Positions 1-13,440 of a DNA stretch of 64,000 bases are shown in pieces. Origin of the DNA: Ailurus styani (lineage: Eukaryota; Chordata; Mammalia; Carnivora; Ailuridae); NCBI GenBank assembly GCA_002007465.1, contig LNAC01000278.1, forward strand, positions 383,805 through 447,804. The letters run 5' to 3'. How positions within the stretch are numbered: the stretch's first letter is position 1; every line of letters begins with the position of its first letter. The notes under the pieces were generated by a model. The model saw nothing but the letters and a program-made list of their open reading frames with translations. It did no database searches and was not told the DNA's origin. The translations under genes were made by a program, and so were the position numbers.

Positions 1-3000
1 ATATCACTGTGGCCTTTCTGTGCAGGCCTTGAAGGACGTGATGGCAAAGGGACAGGGGCATCCAAACAGAATCTGATCACTCAGACCCATTTATTTAGGG
101 GCTGTTCCCTCACACACCAATGCTGAGTTGCACTTTTCTGAATTAGCAGAAGTTGGCTTATGGAAGGACTTCTATTAGAGTGAAAACCTACTGCCAATTG
201 GAAGCACATGGCCCCTTCGGGACCTCCTGGTCTATCTCTGACAGCTTTACAGCCCCATTAATGCCATGACTTCATCTACCCGATGCTAGAATGATCCATA
301 TTTAGGCCAGAAACCACATGGTCCTCATATCACCCCACTGGGCTCCAGGATAGAAAGGGGCTCTTCAATCAGGGAGGAAACACTTCTAACTGATGATTAA
401 TTGCTCATCCCCCTCCAAACTCCTAGACAAAGAGACAAAAACGAACTTTGCTAGTTCTATATATAGAATCATATAGAAACTAACTTTGCTAAATGCGAAC
501 TTCAGAGAAAGCTTCTCTGAACACTACAACAGGGCAGTAAAATTAGAAGAAACCTAACCTCTTCTCGCTCAGTGTCTGTTTTTCTACAAAGGGCTCTTTC
601 TCCCTTTAGCAGGTTTTCCTATTACATTTTCTGGAGGGTTCTTTAAAGCGTTATTGAGAAGGAAGCAGAACATCATAACCCTGCTGTAGCTTTTTCGATT
701 GCACGAAGTCAGTCACTCCCTCAGGAGACAGAGCTCCACCATCTGGGGGAGGAAAGTGTCATGAGATTTCAGATTCCTCTTTCCCACGAATGAGGGAGGG
801 CCGTGGTCAAGCTAAGGGCTGGCAGGATTTTTTTTTCCAAGGCAGACAAACCCACGGATCAATGAGAGCCTGTATTAATCTTCATTCTTAGTGTTGCCCC
901 AGGCAGGCAACACAGAACACGGGTCCTGTCTTGAATTAGTCAAATGAGGTTCTTTGAGGATTTTCAACAAAATAAACAGTGTGCCGATGTATTACGCAAA
1001 ACCTTTGGCGTTGGTGTCTCATAAACAAAGGTTCCAAATGAGAGCAGTAAAGACAAGACAGTTCCAAAGCCTGAAATTATTTTGGAACCTGGCTGAGATT
1101 GGAGGTATTTGGTGGCTTCTGTGGGTTACAGACACTATTGACACAATGCCCCATCCAGCTCACAGCCGCGGTGAGCAAGGGGGAGAGAGAGATACAAAGA
1201 GAGAAAGAAGAAAAATAGGTCCGTCTTACTGAGTTACTCTGGTATAGAATTTCCATCCAAGGAGACTGAAAGTGTCCTGAAAAACAGAGCTTCTTCCCCA
1301 AATGCAGACTCTGAGCCCCCCTCTGTGCAGCTGGGTTCTGTTTCCAGGGGAGGGAGGCTCATCGTGGGGGCTTAGCAAGATCTCCCCGCCAAAGAAAGTG
1401 CCTCTGCTCTCAGGGCCAGCAAGCTGCAAACTTTTTCTGGTGCCTTTTAGAAGACTAAGGCTTTCAGCACTCCCCAAAGAATCTCTAGCACATCTTATCT
1501 CAAAGCCGCACCTACCTTGGCTCCAAGGAAAGACCTGCGGTGATAGAAGCAGCACAGGGCTGCCGACAGGGCATGGAAGGCATTGCATTCCTTAGGCATC
1601 TTGCAGTGTCCAGCCCCTGGACCACACGCTTTTTCTTTAGGGTTGAAAGAAATGGGGCTCTGGCTTCGGAGTCCCAGCCCTGCCACGGCAGCCCTGCCGC
1701 TCCCGCCGGCGGTCCAGCAGCTGGCCGGGGGAGTGAGCCGCTCGCTCCTGCTCGCAGGCCAGGCTGGGACTCTTCCCCTCCGCTGAAGCCAATACGATCC
1801 GCTCGTTCAGTTCGGGCAGGCTGGTGTCCAGCCTGCCATGCACACAGTGCCAGAAATTCTCATGTGACCAGACTTGCTTTCTGATGAAATTCTAACCTCT
1901 CTTAGAAGAGCTTTGGGCTTTAGCTGTCCCCTCAGTCCAGAGACCCGGCGGAAATCATTAACCCCCCGCAGACAGCCTGTCCTTCCCCGGGCTGGCGCAC
2001 AGGGCCAGCGGCTCCCGGACGCAGGGTCTGTTTGCTTGTTACCCCAGAAGCTAAGGGTTAAGGAAGCAATCACATCACACCACCTTGTGATGAGACAAAG
2101 GCTCCTTTGAGAAAAGGACCGAAAAGGTGACTGGGGTGTGACTTCTCCTAGGACCAATCCTAGAAGTCCGAAGACACGGGGGCAGGGGCCTACCCCCACT
2201 CTCCCAGCCCACCCGCAACACTGTTTATTTTTAATTAGAATGCTCCTGGCAGCCAGTTTGCAGCTGATAACGTTGGCATAGCCATCACTGCGGGCAATAC
2301 GGTCTTCTGGTGTTTAATTACCACGTCCGCTGGCAAACAGCCTGGGCGCCCCGTACCGTCCCACCTGGCCGAGCCGTCTGTTGGGAGCCTGGGGTCAGCC
2401 TGTACAACCTCTTCAGACTCAACTCTGTCTCACTTCCCTCCTTCACTTCGAATACTCCATTCAGTTGTCCTCTCTGGCTAACCCGGATCCAGCACTCGGA
2501 CCAGGTGGCCCACGCAGCCTAGCCATTCTCCTGGGCTAAGAGGCCCTTGCCCCCACCGAGAGCCTCCTGTGACCTTCAAGGCACTGCTTCTCTTCTTGCA
2601 TTCCAGCCAGAGTGGATGCTCAACAATTCTGGTTTTTATCAGACCCTGGTTTCTGCCTGTAGCTCTCCCTCTCCTGCTGTTCCAGATGTTACCTGTCTAT
2701 GGCTTCGGCCACTCAAAATTAGAATGTGTCCTGAAGCTTTCTGAAACTTCACACAGGCAGAAACTTGTAATGAGGAAGAAACAGAACCTATTCATTCAGT
2801 CCAGAAAGGAACAACACCAGATGAGGCATGAGGGAGGTATGAGAAATATCCAACAGGATTAGTGTCAAATCCTCAGGAGGCCTTGGCCTTTGGACTAGGT
2901 CAAATCGGCCTGTAAAAATAGAGACTTGTTTGTTCAATGCCTGTGAGCAGCCTCTGTGCCTGAACACGGCCTGAAGGGGCAAAAGGGCAGCCCTAATAAA

Positions 3001-3841
3001 TACAGAGGATGCAGGGACAGAGCTACAGAGGGTCTTTCGCCAGAGCAATGACGGGGAGGGGAAGTGGACTTCCTCTGTGCTCCCTCAGTCCCTCTCTTCT
3101 GTGATCTTGGAGGTCAGATGTGCAGTCCTGGGGGCTCCTGGGTCCGGGGAAGTCCACCCGAGAATGCTGGATGCTGGAAGCAAGCATCAAGGGTGGTAGA
3201 GGTCACAGAGCCCTTGGAGATGGTCCAGTTGGTGGGTCGATACGGTCCTCCAAGATCCATATACCGTATCCACGAGCAAGCATTTGCTCTGTTTGCCCTG
3301 ATTTCTATTAGAGAGGGTTCAAGGGTAAGTCCTCATGAGCAGTGAAGGCCCATGACCTGTGGGGATGACTCATCCATGAGGCCACCAGGGAAGGGGCCCA
3401 GTGTTCACCTGCTCATCCCCTCTGGCAGGAGATGTCCTCCACCAGCCTAAGAAACTCCCCCAAGGGGCTACAAAAAAAGCGCCATCCCCGCTGTGGGATG
3501 AGGAAAGAGAGCAGCCCCTTAAATCCCACACAAACATTCAGAGAGATTTTGGCCAAAGCCTTTGAACTCTTCTCCTCCCCTGAGAAAGTCTGAATAGAAA
3601 TGCGCTCCTGAAAGAAATCTGCAAATAATTCAGACTTGTGAATGACCAAGAATTATGTCATCAAGTGCTCTGGGGGCAGGGTAAAAGCAACACAAAAGAT
3701 TCTCAGGCCACTGTAGAATCATGGTGCTTGTCACTTGAGGCTTTCTCGGTCTACTCTAAGAAATGTCCCCCAAATGCCCAAAGAATTGGTTCTCAGGATT
3801 AAAAAATGGGCTAAACTTATTAGGTAACTGTTTCCTGAACA
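1..3841. other. Repeat-poor intronic DNA
   Basis: No transposon-derived sequence is recognised here. The open frames are short and lack codon-like composition. Slightly CpG-richer DNA lies at 1690-1830. A segment near 2220-2330 carries AT-rich homeodomain-type (TTTAATTA, 2313-2320) and GATA-type (GATAA) words, as enhancers often do, but this is weak. Confidence 0.5.
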
Positions 3842-4045
3842 CTTTTTTACAAGAGATTTATTTGTGTGTGTGTGAGAGAGAGAGAAAGCCTGCACATGAG
3901 CGGTGGGGAGGGGAGGGGCAGAGGGAGAGCAGACTCTCCAGTGAACGTGGAGCCCAGTGCGGGGCTCAGTCTCATGACCCTGAGATTGTGACCTAAGCCG
4001 AAACCAAGAGTCTGATGCTCAACTGACTGAGCCATCCAGGCGCTC
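3842..4045 (-). mobile_element. CAN-SINE (older copy)
   Basis: A full-length antisense copy. The T-rich tail is at the left, followed by a GT/GA-rich stretch, and the tRNA-like head (minus: GCGCCTGGATGGCTCAGT) is at the right end. It is more diverged than the young copies. Confidence 0.9.
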
Positions 4046-5815
4046 TGTCGCTATTTAATTTTTCTGTTCCACAGCAAAAATGATTTCTGAAACAACATTC
4101 AAAGGTATTAATAAATTTGTACTGAAATGGCCAAGGAGGGAGACTAAAATAACGTGTTGCTGTTGCAACTAAAGACGATAATTGCATGAATTTGCAAAGT
4201 GCCCTTCACTGACTTGTTATGTTTTTTCACTATCTGCATCCACACTGATCAATTCTCCCATGTTCTCCCAACAGTGAATATTCTCTTCCAGTTACAAAGA
4301 AACAGAAGACTAGGACAGCATGTCACTCAGCAGAGAACAAACAAAAGACTAGGGACTCCAGCCTGTGATTGTAGAACCTGGAATGTAATCACATGGAAAC
4401 ACAAATAAGAGATTTTTTTAAATGTCTTATAATTAAACCTGTAACTCACACAGCTCCGTGAAAAGGCGGTGACCTGAGGCAGGGGTCACTCTCTAATGAT
4501 TTGGTGCATGTGACTTAGGACCAAATTTGGATTCAGGGTTTTCCACACATCGTGCTCTTTGCAGGACAGGGGTCAGAATCTCTAGTGTGGCCCCAAGGAC
4601 TGATGGAGAGGGAGTGGTGCCCCGCAGCACACAAAACTCTGGGGAAACTGTGCTCTCTAGCGCCCCCCTCTGGCCTCCAGGAAGACTTGCTCCTCTGCAC
4701 CAAGGGACACACCTGTGGAAAAACACCAGGGCAAGGCAGCTCAAGGTAGACCCTTGAGGGAGATTCCCATGCCTTCAGGTCAAATGCTGCCCACCCCATC
4801 TGGGAAGAGGATTAAAGCAGGCCAGAGGAAGGCCCCTGCTCAATGCCATTTTTTCCGTGGGCAGCCCTAATACTAATACTAACCTGCCCTATTTAGTAAC
4901 CATGGAAACAGGAGCTGTCTGCCAGCCATATCCCACAGATCCGTGCTTCCTGTCAGCAGCATCCCTTGGGTTGAGAGAGGATGAAAGCGTGCAAGAGCCC
5001 CTCTCCCAGAGAGCTACCGTCCTCACTAGAAGATCAGGCTCCCAATGAGGCTGACCCCCTCCTTGACCTGGCATGGGGGAAAGGTCTGTGGGGGGAAAGA
5101 TGTGCCCACCATGTATTTGCTTTTACCTGTTTCAGGGCAACCAGGAAAACAAAGCTGCCAATACTCGGCCATTCTCCTCCCCAGAGCCAGCCCAGAATCA
5201 AGGCATCAAGCCTGATGTGCACTTAGGTGCTCTTGGTCACTGTCCAGCAGCCCTGTGGACAGTGACACTGCCTACAGTGGGCGGCATGCTGTCACCAGAG
5301 GGCACCGGTCCAAGATTGTACGGTCTGGCTCATCCCTGACCCCAGGGACACTCAAAGCATCAGTGAAGGGATGGATGAACACTAGTCGTGGAGGTCAAAA
5401 CAGCTCAATCTCTCATAGCAACCAAGGAGACTCTACCTTCTCAGCAAGGTCTCTCTCTCCCGGCTTTCTGCCTCCACTAAACCCCAGTGGTCAGACTCTT
5501 GGTGAACAAAAACAGCTTTAATGAGCTAGGGGGTAAAACCAATTCTACTACCACATCCATTTCCCCTGGTGTCCTAGGAAGCAGGGAAGATTAACCTGGC
5601 TCAGCCCAAACCTAAATATCCAAGACCGTGCTCTGCAGGTTTGGCCCTTTGAAAAGCAGTGAGGCAAATGCCTGGGCCAGAAAACCCCGTCTCCCAGTGT
5701 CCCAGGCCAGTCTGCATGATTCCACGCACAGTAAACCCCGGAGGGAGGTGGGGTGGTGGGGGAGGGGCTCCTGCGGCTCCGAGAGTGCCCACCCTCCCAT
5801 AAAAGCCACAGGACC
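4046..5815. other. Unassigned intronic DNA
   Basis: No gene or clear repeat is seen apart from the CTCF-like motif at 5292. A second CTCF-like GC motif (TAGCGCCCCCCTCTGG) lies near 4658-4675 and has two mismatches. Confidence 0.4.
5292..5305 (+). promoter_or_regulatory. CTCF-like core motif (one mismatch)
   Basis: TCACCAGAGGGCAC fits the CTCF core with one mismatch at the first position and has the same orientation as the site at 16294. Motif-level evidence only. Confidence 0.25.
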
Positions 5816-6002
5816 GGGCGCCTGGGTGGCTCAGTGGGTTAAAGCCTCTGCCTTCGGCTCAGGTCATGATCTCAGGGTCCTGGGATCGAGGCCCGCATCG
5901 GGCTCCCTGCTCAGCGGGGAGCCTGCTTCCCCCCCCCCCTCTCTGCCTCCTTGTGATCTCTCTCCCTCTGTGAAATAAATAAATAAAATCTTTAAAAAAA
6001 AA
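5816..6002 (+). mobile_element. CAN-SINE, young copy with perfect target-site duplication
   Basis: Head GGGCGCCTGGGTGGCTCAGT followed by GTTAAAGCCTCTGCCTTCGG, CT-rich middle, AATAAA repeats and A tail. It is flanked by a perfect 15 bp duplication AAAAGCCACAGGACC (5801-5815 and 6003-6017). Low divergence and an intact duplication indicate recent insertion. Confidence 0.97.
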
Positions 6003-6017
6003 AAAAGCCACAGGACC

Positions 6018-7334
6018 TTGGGGATTAAGGCGAATTTGCTGGGAGACCACTGAGGATGGGGAGAGGCTGTCAGAGTTCCCCTCACGCCAGACTCAGCAGC
6101 TACCTAAGCCACCAAAGACCGCAGGACACATTTGTCTGTGTTCATATGCAGTTTATTTCTTGCTCGAGAAGGGAAGGCACCCTGGACTCAGCAGGAGGAG
6201 GGTGGGAACCGCTGGCCCGGCTCTCGGGGCTGCTTTGTGTATTCCCGCGGACAAGATGTTCACTTGCGCCAGGGAATACAGAGGGCGCACTGAAGTGCAT
6301 TTGCTGGGCACAGCTCTGTCTCACAGTCCCCCAGATTCCTCACGGGCAGGGGGGAGGTGAGAGTGTATGGCTGTTAAGTGGCCTCCATCCGGAAGCAGTA
6401 TTGATCTGCCTAGTGCATCAACAAAGGAACTAAGGGCAGTACTCAAACACTTCTCTCTACTGGGTCTTATGCCTCCCCCCCCCCCCCNCCCGAGTAAATT
6501 TCCGTTTCTCTAACTGGCTATTAAAATTGTAGAATTGACCATGTGGAGCTAAATCAGGTGAGGACCCAGCCTGGACCTCGCCTTCTTGCTCTATCACATC
6601 CACTTCCATCCCATGCGTCCCTCCACCACCACCTACTTTCTGGTATCACCCCAGAAATCCTAAGTTACACAAGGCCAATTTTCTGTCTTTAGCATTAAAG
6701 CAAAATGAAAAGAACAAGCACGGGGCAGAACCCCAGCCTCTCCACCCGCAGGCTCAGCCAGCCTCTGGTGGTCCCTGCCTTTCCTCAGAGTCCATGAGAA
6801 CCACTGACCCTCCTCCTCTAGCCAAGAGCACATATTGTAATGTTTTATGTGTAATTTTAGAGGATACCTCATCCCCTGAAGCCCATCCAAACAACCCTGG
6901 GAGTCTTACTCATTTGAGATGACCTAGCCCGTCCACACTTCTTCCACTCTACCATCACGGTGCGCACTCCTCACCCAGAGCAGGCGTTTGCTTTTCTGGT
7001 TATTTCAACGGCCACACTTCCCATGCTACATGCTTTTCTCTTTCCCCTTTCTTCCACACTGGTAAGTGTGAGCTATCTAAGCAACTAAGAGGGGCCACGA
7101 ATGCCCCTCAGACGCCCCTCCCGTGCAGAGCTGCAGAAAGGGGCAGAGCGGCATCGACAAAGCCAGAACACCAGGAAGGCTCCCCAGGAAGGACCAGCTG
7201 CACTGTCTCCCATCTCCACTGCCCCTGGCTCCCCCCTCTCATAAGCACTTCTGCAAAATGACATCTTCCAAAACTGAGCTGTGAGACACAGGTTTGCATG
7301 TCCCAGAAGTGATGCTAAGAGGTAGCAGGTTAGG
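6018..7334. other. Unassigned intronic DNA
   Basis: Contains the C homopolymer at 6474. Otherwise no gene, RNA or confident repeat is seen. Confidence 0.4.
6474..6491 (+). repeat. C homopolymer with one ambiguous base
   Basis: A run of C interrupted by a single N at 6488. The true length is uncertain. Confidence 0.95.
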
Positions 7335-7515
7335 AGAGCAGGGTGGTTTCAAGTCCTTGGTGCGCCCCTAGTGGGCTGGGTGACCTTGGGAAATTTCTTA
7401 ACTTCCCTGAGCCTCAGTTTCCTCCTCCAATTGACCAGGTCTTTGTGAGGACCAGGTGAGATAAACACATAAAGAGCTGGGCACCCAACACAGAGTAGGC
7501 ATTGAGCAAATGCGA
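7335..7515 (+). mobile_element. MIR SINE fragment
   Basis: The core TGACCTTGGGAAATTTCTTA...GCCTCAGTTTCCTC and the tail with a CACATAAAG...GAGTAGGCATTGAG-type ending match the mammalian MIR consensus in sense orientation. Confidence 0.8.
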
Positions 7516-10500
7516 GCCTTCCCTCCCCATTTGGTTCTCCTGCGGGACAGATGCTGGATCTCACCCACTTGTCGGGCCCCAGGAGCCACGCCCCCCAGCT
7601 CCAGCCTGAGCCTCTGACCCACCGGCAGGCTGGTACCGTAGTGACTCTCGAATCTTGAAAGGCAGGGAACGATGAGGAGGCATTTAAGAGTTGTCTCAGT
7701 CTTAAAATATTTCTAGCGTTTAAATTTTAAGATCCCATATTAAAAGTGCACATATGGTTTTAATCACACTTGCTCAGATGTCTCAGATGATTTCCTACTC
7801 CAGAGCTGTTGTCGTTTGGAGAGTTGTTTGTTTTCACAGGCAGCATGTATGTCCACAGCATCTGCCTACTTGGCCCTGACCCAGGGGAACTCCTGGCCCA
7901 TCCGCAACTACTGAGCTCTTGATATTGCACCCCGTCCCAGCCAGTCTGACCGGGGGATCCTGTAGCCCCCTAACAGGATCTGGGTTGCACCCCTCCCTCC
8001 ACATTGCCCCCACAACGAGCTGGCTGCTGCAGAGCTGGCCTTCGGCCTTCATCCTGCCTGGATGTCCCGCCCGATGCTCCTCCAACCTCATCACCTTGCC
8101 TAGCCCTCCAGGGAACTGCCCTGGGACTAGACCTTCCACAGGAGGCTAGAGGCCCCAGCAGACCACCTCCCATGGGCCCGGCTCCTTCATTCCTCATTGG
8201 CCCATATTACGGGCTCCTCTGATACCAGCCATTTCTAGAACTAGAACAGGGCCTGGTCATAGACGCTTAAGTGCTGTGCCTGCTCTGCTCAGCCACCCTC
8301 TCTAGATTTTCAGTGTCCACCCAGAGTCTGCCTTCCGCCTCTATGTCCCTTCTCCTCTTTCAACCCTAGTGGCTGGAATTGCCAGAGTTACGGTGCATTC
8401 TTCCAATGCCACTCCAAGCCCTTCTTCCACCTTAGAGAGGCTACCGAATGTCTGAGTGGATGGAATAGGCACCAAGGAATGCCCGAGAGGCAGGAACCCT
8501 GGGGTGCATGGCAGGGGGGGGGGGCCGGCACCAGGGGAGAGGTGGAAGTCAGAGCCAACTGCTCTTATCCCAGCCTTGAAAACTGCCCGGCACCCATCAG
8601 AAAATGATCTTATTAATCCCTTCTTCTGTTTTCAAGCAAATTCCAGCCACCTAAGTGAACTATTTCAGTGGGAAAAATATCTTGTTTTCATCGTCATAAA
8701 CTGATCGCAGGCCTTATCATTGGTGACATACTGGATAATTCGGCCTCCTGCCCAAATTGCTAGGAGAAGCAGGCCAGGCCAGGCATTGTTAAGCTGGGGG
8801 TGGAGTGGGGCTCCCACAAGCTCCTGGAAATTGTGTACGAACAGTTGGGTATGTGTTCACCGAGGTGAGGAGGACATGGCTTTTACCCTTTTCCCAAAGA
8901 GTGATGTGACCTAAAATCCCCACTGATCCAGAAGGACTTTCAGTGGATCTTTAAGAGGGGCTTCTTGGGGTCCTACCGGATCTTTTGTTCTAGTGGAGAG
9001 AAGAGGGAGGGGGAGACCTTGGTCACAGTGGACAAGAGCAACAGCAGGGAGAGCAGGCAGCCACCATGACACAGTCGGTCCCAGCAGGGCTGCCTACGGT
9101 GAGAGGAGGAGACAGAAAGCCTTGAGGCCTGGCATGCCCCCTTCCCTTCCGCTGTTGGAGCGCTTCGAGAGAGCTCCTGTGCGGAAGGAGGGGACCCCTT
9201 CCCCACTGGGGCAAGAGCCTTGCTTGCCCGCCACACTCGGCGCCACCGTGGAACGTGCATGCGCTGCGAGGTGCACTCTCGGCTCCTCTCCCTCCCCACA
9301 GACGCCCCGGGGCTCCCTTCATCAGAGGCACCCTGCCTCTCAGCGGGAGCTGCCCTCACCCCTTCCCCAACCCCGGGCAAGGCCCCCGAGAGCCAGCACT
9401 TAGCGTACACCCTCGAGTCTTATTTAATACACTAGGACACACGTATTAGTATCTCCACGTCACAGGTGAGAGCAAACAGGACTCACAGTTAATCATTAAA
9501 CCAACTGTGCCCAGTGGTTGGATCCCTGGGAGGTGATAATGGAAGCCCAGCTACCACCTGGGTGCCCGGAGTACCTTATCTTGTGCAAATCCCAAAGGCA
9601 GAATCCTGGCTGCGGCCACAGCCCCGCCCTCCTACCCCGGGAAAGATACCCTTAGCAACAGAGGTGGCAGGCCTCATCCGAAATACCCCATCAGAGCTCC
9701 TCATTCATCTCGGATGGTAACGGGCAGGACATGATCAGACCGAGGCTGAGGCAGCATCTGCAAAGAGCTGGGAGGTCACATAGCCCTAGAGCACAGGGGA
9801 TGACCGCAGGGCTCAGGGACCGTCCTGGCACCCCATCTAGGTGTATTTCTTTCTGGGAAAAGGCCGACTCAACACAGGGTGTTGCATGGGAAGGCTCATA
9901 TTGGTTACCAGCCAGTTTCTTCACTTCCTAAAGTACTCAGGTGCCAAGCACAACACCGCCTACAGAAGTGCTATCCAGACGGTGAACACTCCTGGTGCCC
10001 GAGGTGGGACAATGGGCTCCTTTGTCAGTGATTCGAAGGCCAGTACAATCCCTGGCCTTGCAGCGTGTGCCCGGAGGAGTGGGAGGGCACAGTGCAGGAA
10101 GGGAGAGCAGCAGGAACCCCCCTGCACCAGTCTCTCAGAACACCACAGCAGCCGCAGCGTCCGGGCACCTGTGACGGCAGATGTGGGAATTTCTCCAAGG
10201 CCAGACTATAAGGGGAATCCACAGACCCTCTCTCCGCTGCCCACGACTTCTCTACAACAGCGTGGATCTGACAATTAAACTGGGAAGCAGTGGGGATCCG
10301 GCACGTAGAAGACTAGAGAAAGCAGAGTACAGGGTTTGAAAAGGCCAAAAAGAAAATATCTCTGCGTAACCTACTACTCGTACGTCAATATTTTGCATAT
10401 GTACCCCACCTAGACAGAGACAACTAGAAATACAGCCCATTAAGCTTCTGATCCTGAAAATTCAGGCAAAAAAATGATGGAAATAGCAGTCAGTGGTTAT

Positions 10501-13040
10501 TGCATTTAAAAGCTTCACCCCGTGGCACTCACATTCCTACTTGTTTTGGATGTGTGAGCCAATCAGAATTCTGAACACTGAATGATTCACGAGCCAACGT
10601 AATGCACCTAAGTTACACCACTCGAAGCCCTTCCCTGGGGCTTTTCAAACCAGAGCAGAAGAAGGTTTTCAAACCTTTCCTCCTGCGCCATCAACTCGAG
10701 GATGAGAAGCTAGCGCAACCCAAGGCCACGTGTCCCCACTACATAAAGAAAGTGATTGGAGTGAATGCGGCCAATGTACTGAGAAGCAGGTGCAGGGCAG
10801 AGTGTGCACAGGCCTTCCTTCTCCAGAACAGTCATCAAGCCAGCCTACTGGACCTCGTCCTTCGCCGTCGCAAACCTCCCAGCTCGCATCAGCAGTGTGA
10901 GAGTTTACTTCACAGACGTGCGACTAGGTGAAACCTGAGATGGAGACGGAACACACTGTGCTGGGCTCCACTGGAGTTCATGCGTGTGTGAGATGATCTT
11001 CCTGCCCGCGAAATGCTCAGAAAGAGCCAGTGTAAGCCGCTGTTACGTGAAAACATGTATAAGGCACATCCATTAATAATAGGGTTGTTCCTTCGTGCTC
11101 CAGTGATGGGTGGAAATTAACAGTGATTCACAGCCTACTGCAGGGATGCTATATTAAAGACCTGAGTGGCCTTGAGTTCTCAAGGAAGCAGCAGAGGGGA
11201 ATCTGCCCCGAGGAAAAGGGAGAGGGATTCATGGAGCTGGAATGTCCCGTGCTGCTGAATGTAGGTGTGAGTTTTGCTCCCACACCCAGCGCCCCTCCCC
11301 AGCTGGGGGAAACCACTAACAAATGGCTCATTCAACCCTGCTCGTGCGGGCAACAGCACCCTCTTAAGTTCCTGGAGGACATTCCAAAGGCTATTGTGTG
11401 TTTTGTGGAAAGACAGAGGACCTGATCCAGAGGTACCCAGACATTCCCTTATTAAGGCCAAGTGGCCTCTACCAGTGACGACTGATTACCTGGGAGGGCA
11501 ACTCTCACAATTACCTGGGAGGTCAAAGAAAGGGAAATTTGCATCATCCCCCAAATATATTCAGATCTTCCCAAATTTACTCCTTCTGTAGTCTTAGGTG
11601 AACATGGTCCAGAAGGAGCCTCGGAGCCCCAGAGCCCCAGTTCTCTGTCTGTGTGGCCCTACAGGACTTCCTTCACCTCCTGCTACTGCTTTATTTACCC
11701 CAGCGAGGGGCCCCAGCTTCAACACTGAAGCACTCATTAAAGTGACCTGTGTCCTTGTCTATTTGCTTCAGGGCTTATTCATTGTCAACACTCCATTGCC
11801 CAGAAGGACTGGAGCCAACGCCTGATAGGGGCCAGAGGATGTCTGGAGAAAGCACAGGGATTGTCCATCTGGGTCCACAAATACCTTGGAAATAAGATGC
11901 AGAAGAAGCACACGTGCGCGTTTCTAGACACAGTTCTTATCCCCATTGCAAAGAGACAGGGACCCCGCCCCCCAAGAGTTCAGAACCACAGGGGCCTAAG
12001 CCGTGACTTGCCACACGAGGGTTATGATTCTCATTGGTGAAGCAGGCCTGCCCCTCCCTGCAGCGAGATTAGGACTGGTCCCTTCTTCAGCCCCTCAGAA
12101 GTACCCCACTCTCCACTGTGAGCTACCTGGGTTCCCAAAGGGAGAGAGGCTTCGAGAACACATGACTCCCAACTCCTACCACCTCCAGGAACAATCCCCG
12201 AATGCTCCGCAAACCAGGAGAGACCAGGAGAGAAGAGGATGCAGCCCCGTCCTGCCTGAGCTCATTCCAGCCGAGATCCGAGGAAGACAAAGGAGGGGGG
12301 AGACTGGGCCACGATGGACTCAGATGCTTCAAAAACAACACCCACCTGGGCCTGGGAAGAAGGAGAACCCAACTGGAGCCTGGTGGCCACAGGAAACAGT
12401 CCATCAGCTTCATCATTGCTTCTGAACAAAACACTCTTTTGAGAGTGTGAATGGGGGCTTTATGTAGTTAAATTCTCATCCATGGGCTAATAAATATGTG
12501 AAATGCCCTCTCAGACCAGGTTCCTGCAGCCTGGACACTGAGGTCATTCAAGAAACAATTAGATGCCATCTGGAAAGAGCTGAGACTCAAAAGGAAATGG
12601 CCTCGCAGGGCCAAACAGCGTGTTCTTGTTCCCAGAGTCTGACACATCCTTATCTTCACTGACATAAAGGATGGATGGAGCTCGGCCAGCTAACCCACAC
12701 TGGGAGCACAGAATGGGCAAATGCGGCGGCAATTAATAAAAGCTTAAGGACCAGGAGAATGTTCATTTTCAGCCTGCCTCAAGTAAATTTATCCCTTGAC
12801 TGCACTTTCGCATCCAAGCTGAGCATCTCCTCCATAAACCAGACCTTGGCCTCACCAAGCTTTGGGTTTTCACGGTTTTAATGTAACGCAATCAGAGCAG
12901 AACAGCAACTGCCTCTGGACCAGCTCCTCACGGTATATCATGAGCAGCTCCGTTGTCAGAAACAGAGGTAGCATTTACCGAGGCCTCACAATCCGCTCAA
13001 CTGTAAACAATGGGCCCTTAGTTCTAGGATAGATTCTCAA
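7516..13040. other. Long repeat-poor intronic block
   Basis: More than 5 kb without a recognised SINE, LINE or LTR. Open frames on both strands, up to about 145 codons (for example near 8973-9410 and 9841-10278), overlap each other in GC-rich DNA and resemble no known protein. A conserved-looking AT-rich stretch lies near 8600-8760. No exon with flanking splice signals is evident. Confidence 0.4.
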
Positions 13041-13053
13041 TCTTTTCTCATTT

Positions 13054-13238
13054 AAAAAAAAAAAGATTTTATTTATTTATTTGACAGAGAGACAGGGAAC
13101 ACAAGCAGGGGCAGAGGGAGAGGGAGAAACAGACTCCCTGCTGAGCAAGAGCCGGATTCAGGGCTCGATCCCAGGACCCTGACATCATGACCTGAGCCGA
13201 AGGCAGCCGCTTAAAGACTAAGCCACCAAGGCACCCTA
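13054..13238 (-). mobile_element. CAN-SINE
   Basis: An antisense copy with a poly-A/T-rich tail and ATTTATTT repeats at the left and the tRNA-like head at the right. It is flanked by the 12 bp duplication CTTTTCTCATTT (13042-13053 and 13239-13250). Confidence 0.93.
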
Positions 13239-13440
13239 CTTTTCTCATTTTTAAATGAACTCTTAATGTCTCTTCTGTCTTAATAATCAGTATTTTTTAA
13301 AATGTAAATGTTACTGTTTAAAAAATACCCCACTTAGCTAGAGACAAAATACGGATTTAGATCAACAGGAGGTGATGATTCCTGTTCTCTAAGTGTTTCC
13401 AAGGCTTTATAACAGCTAAGTAACAGGAGACCCTCTAGGA

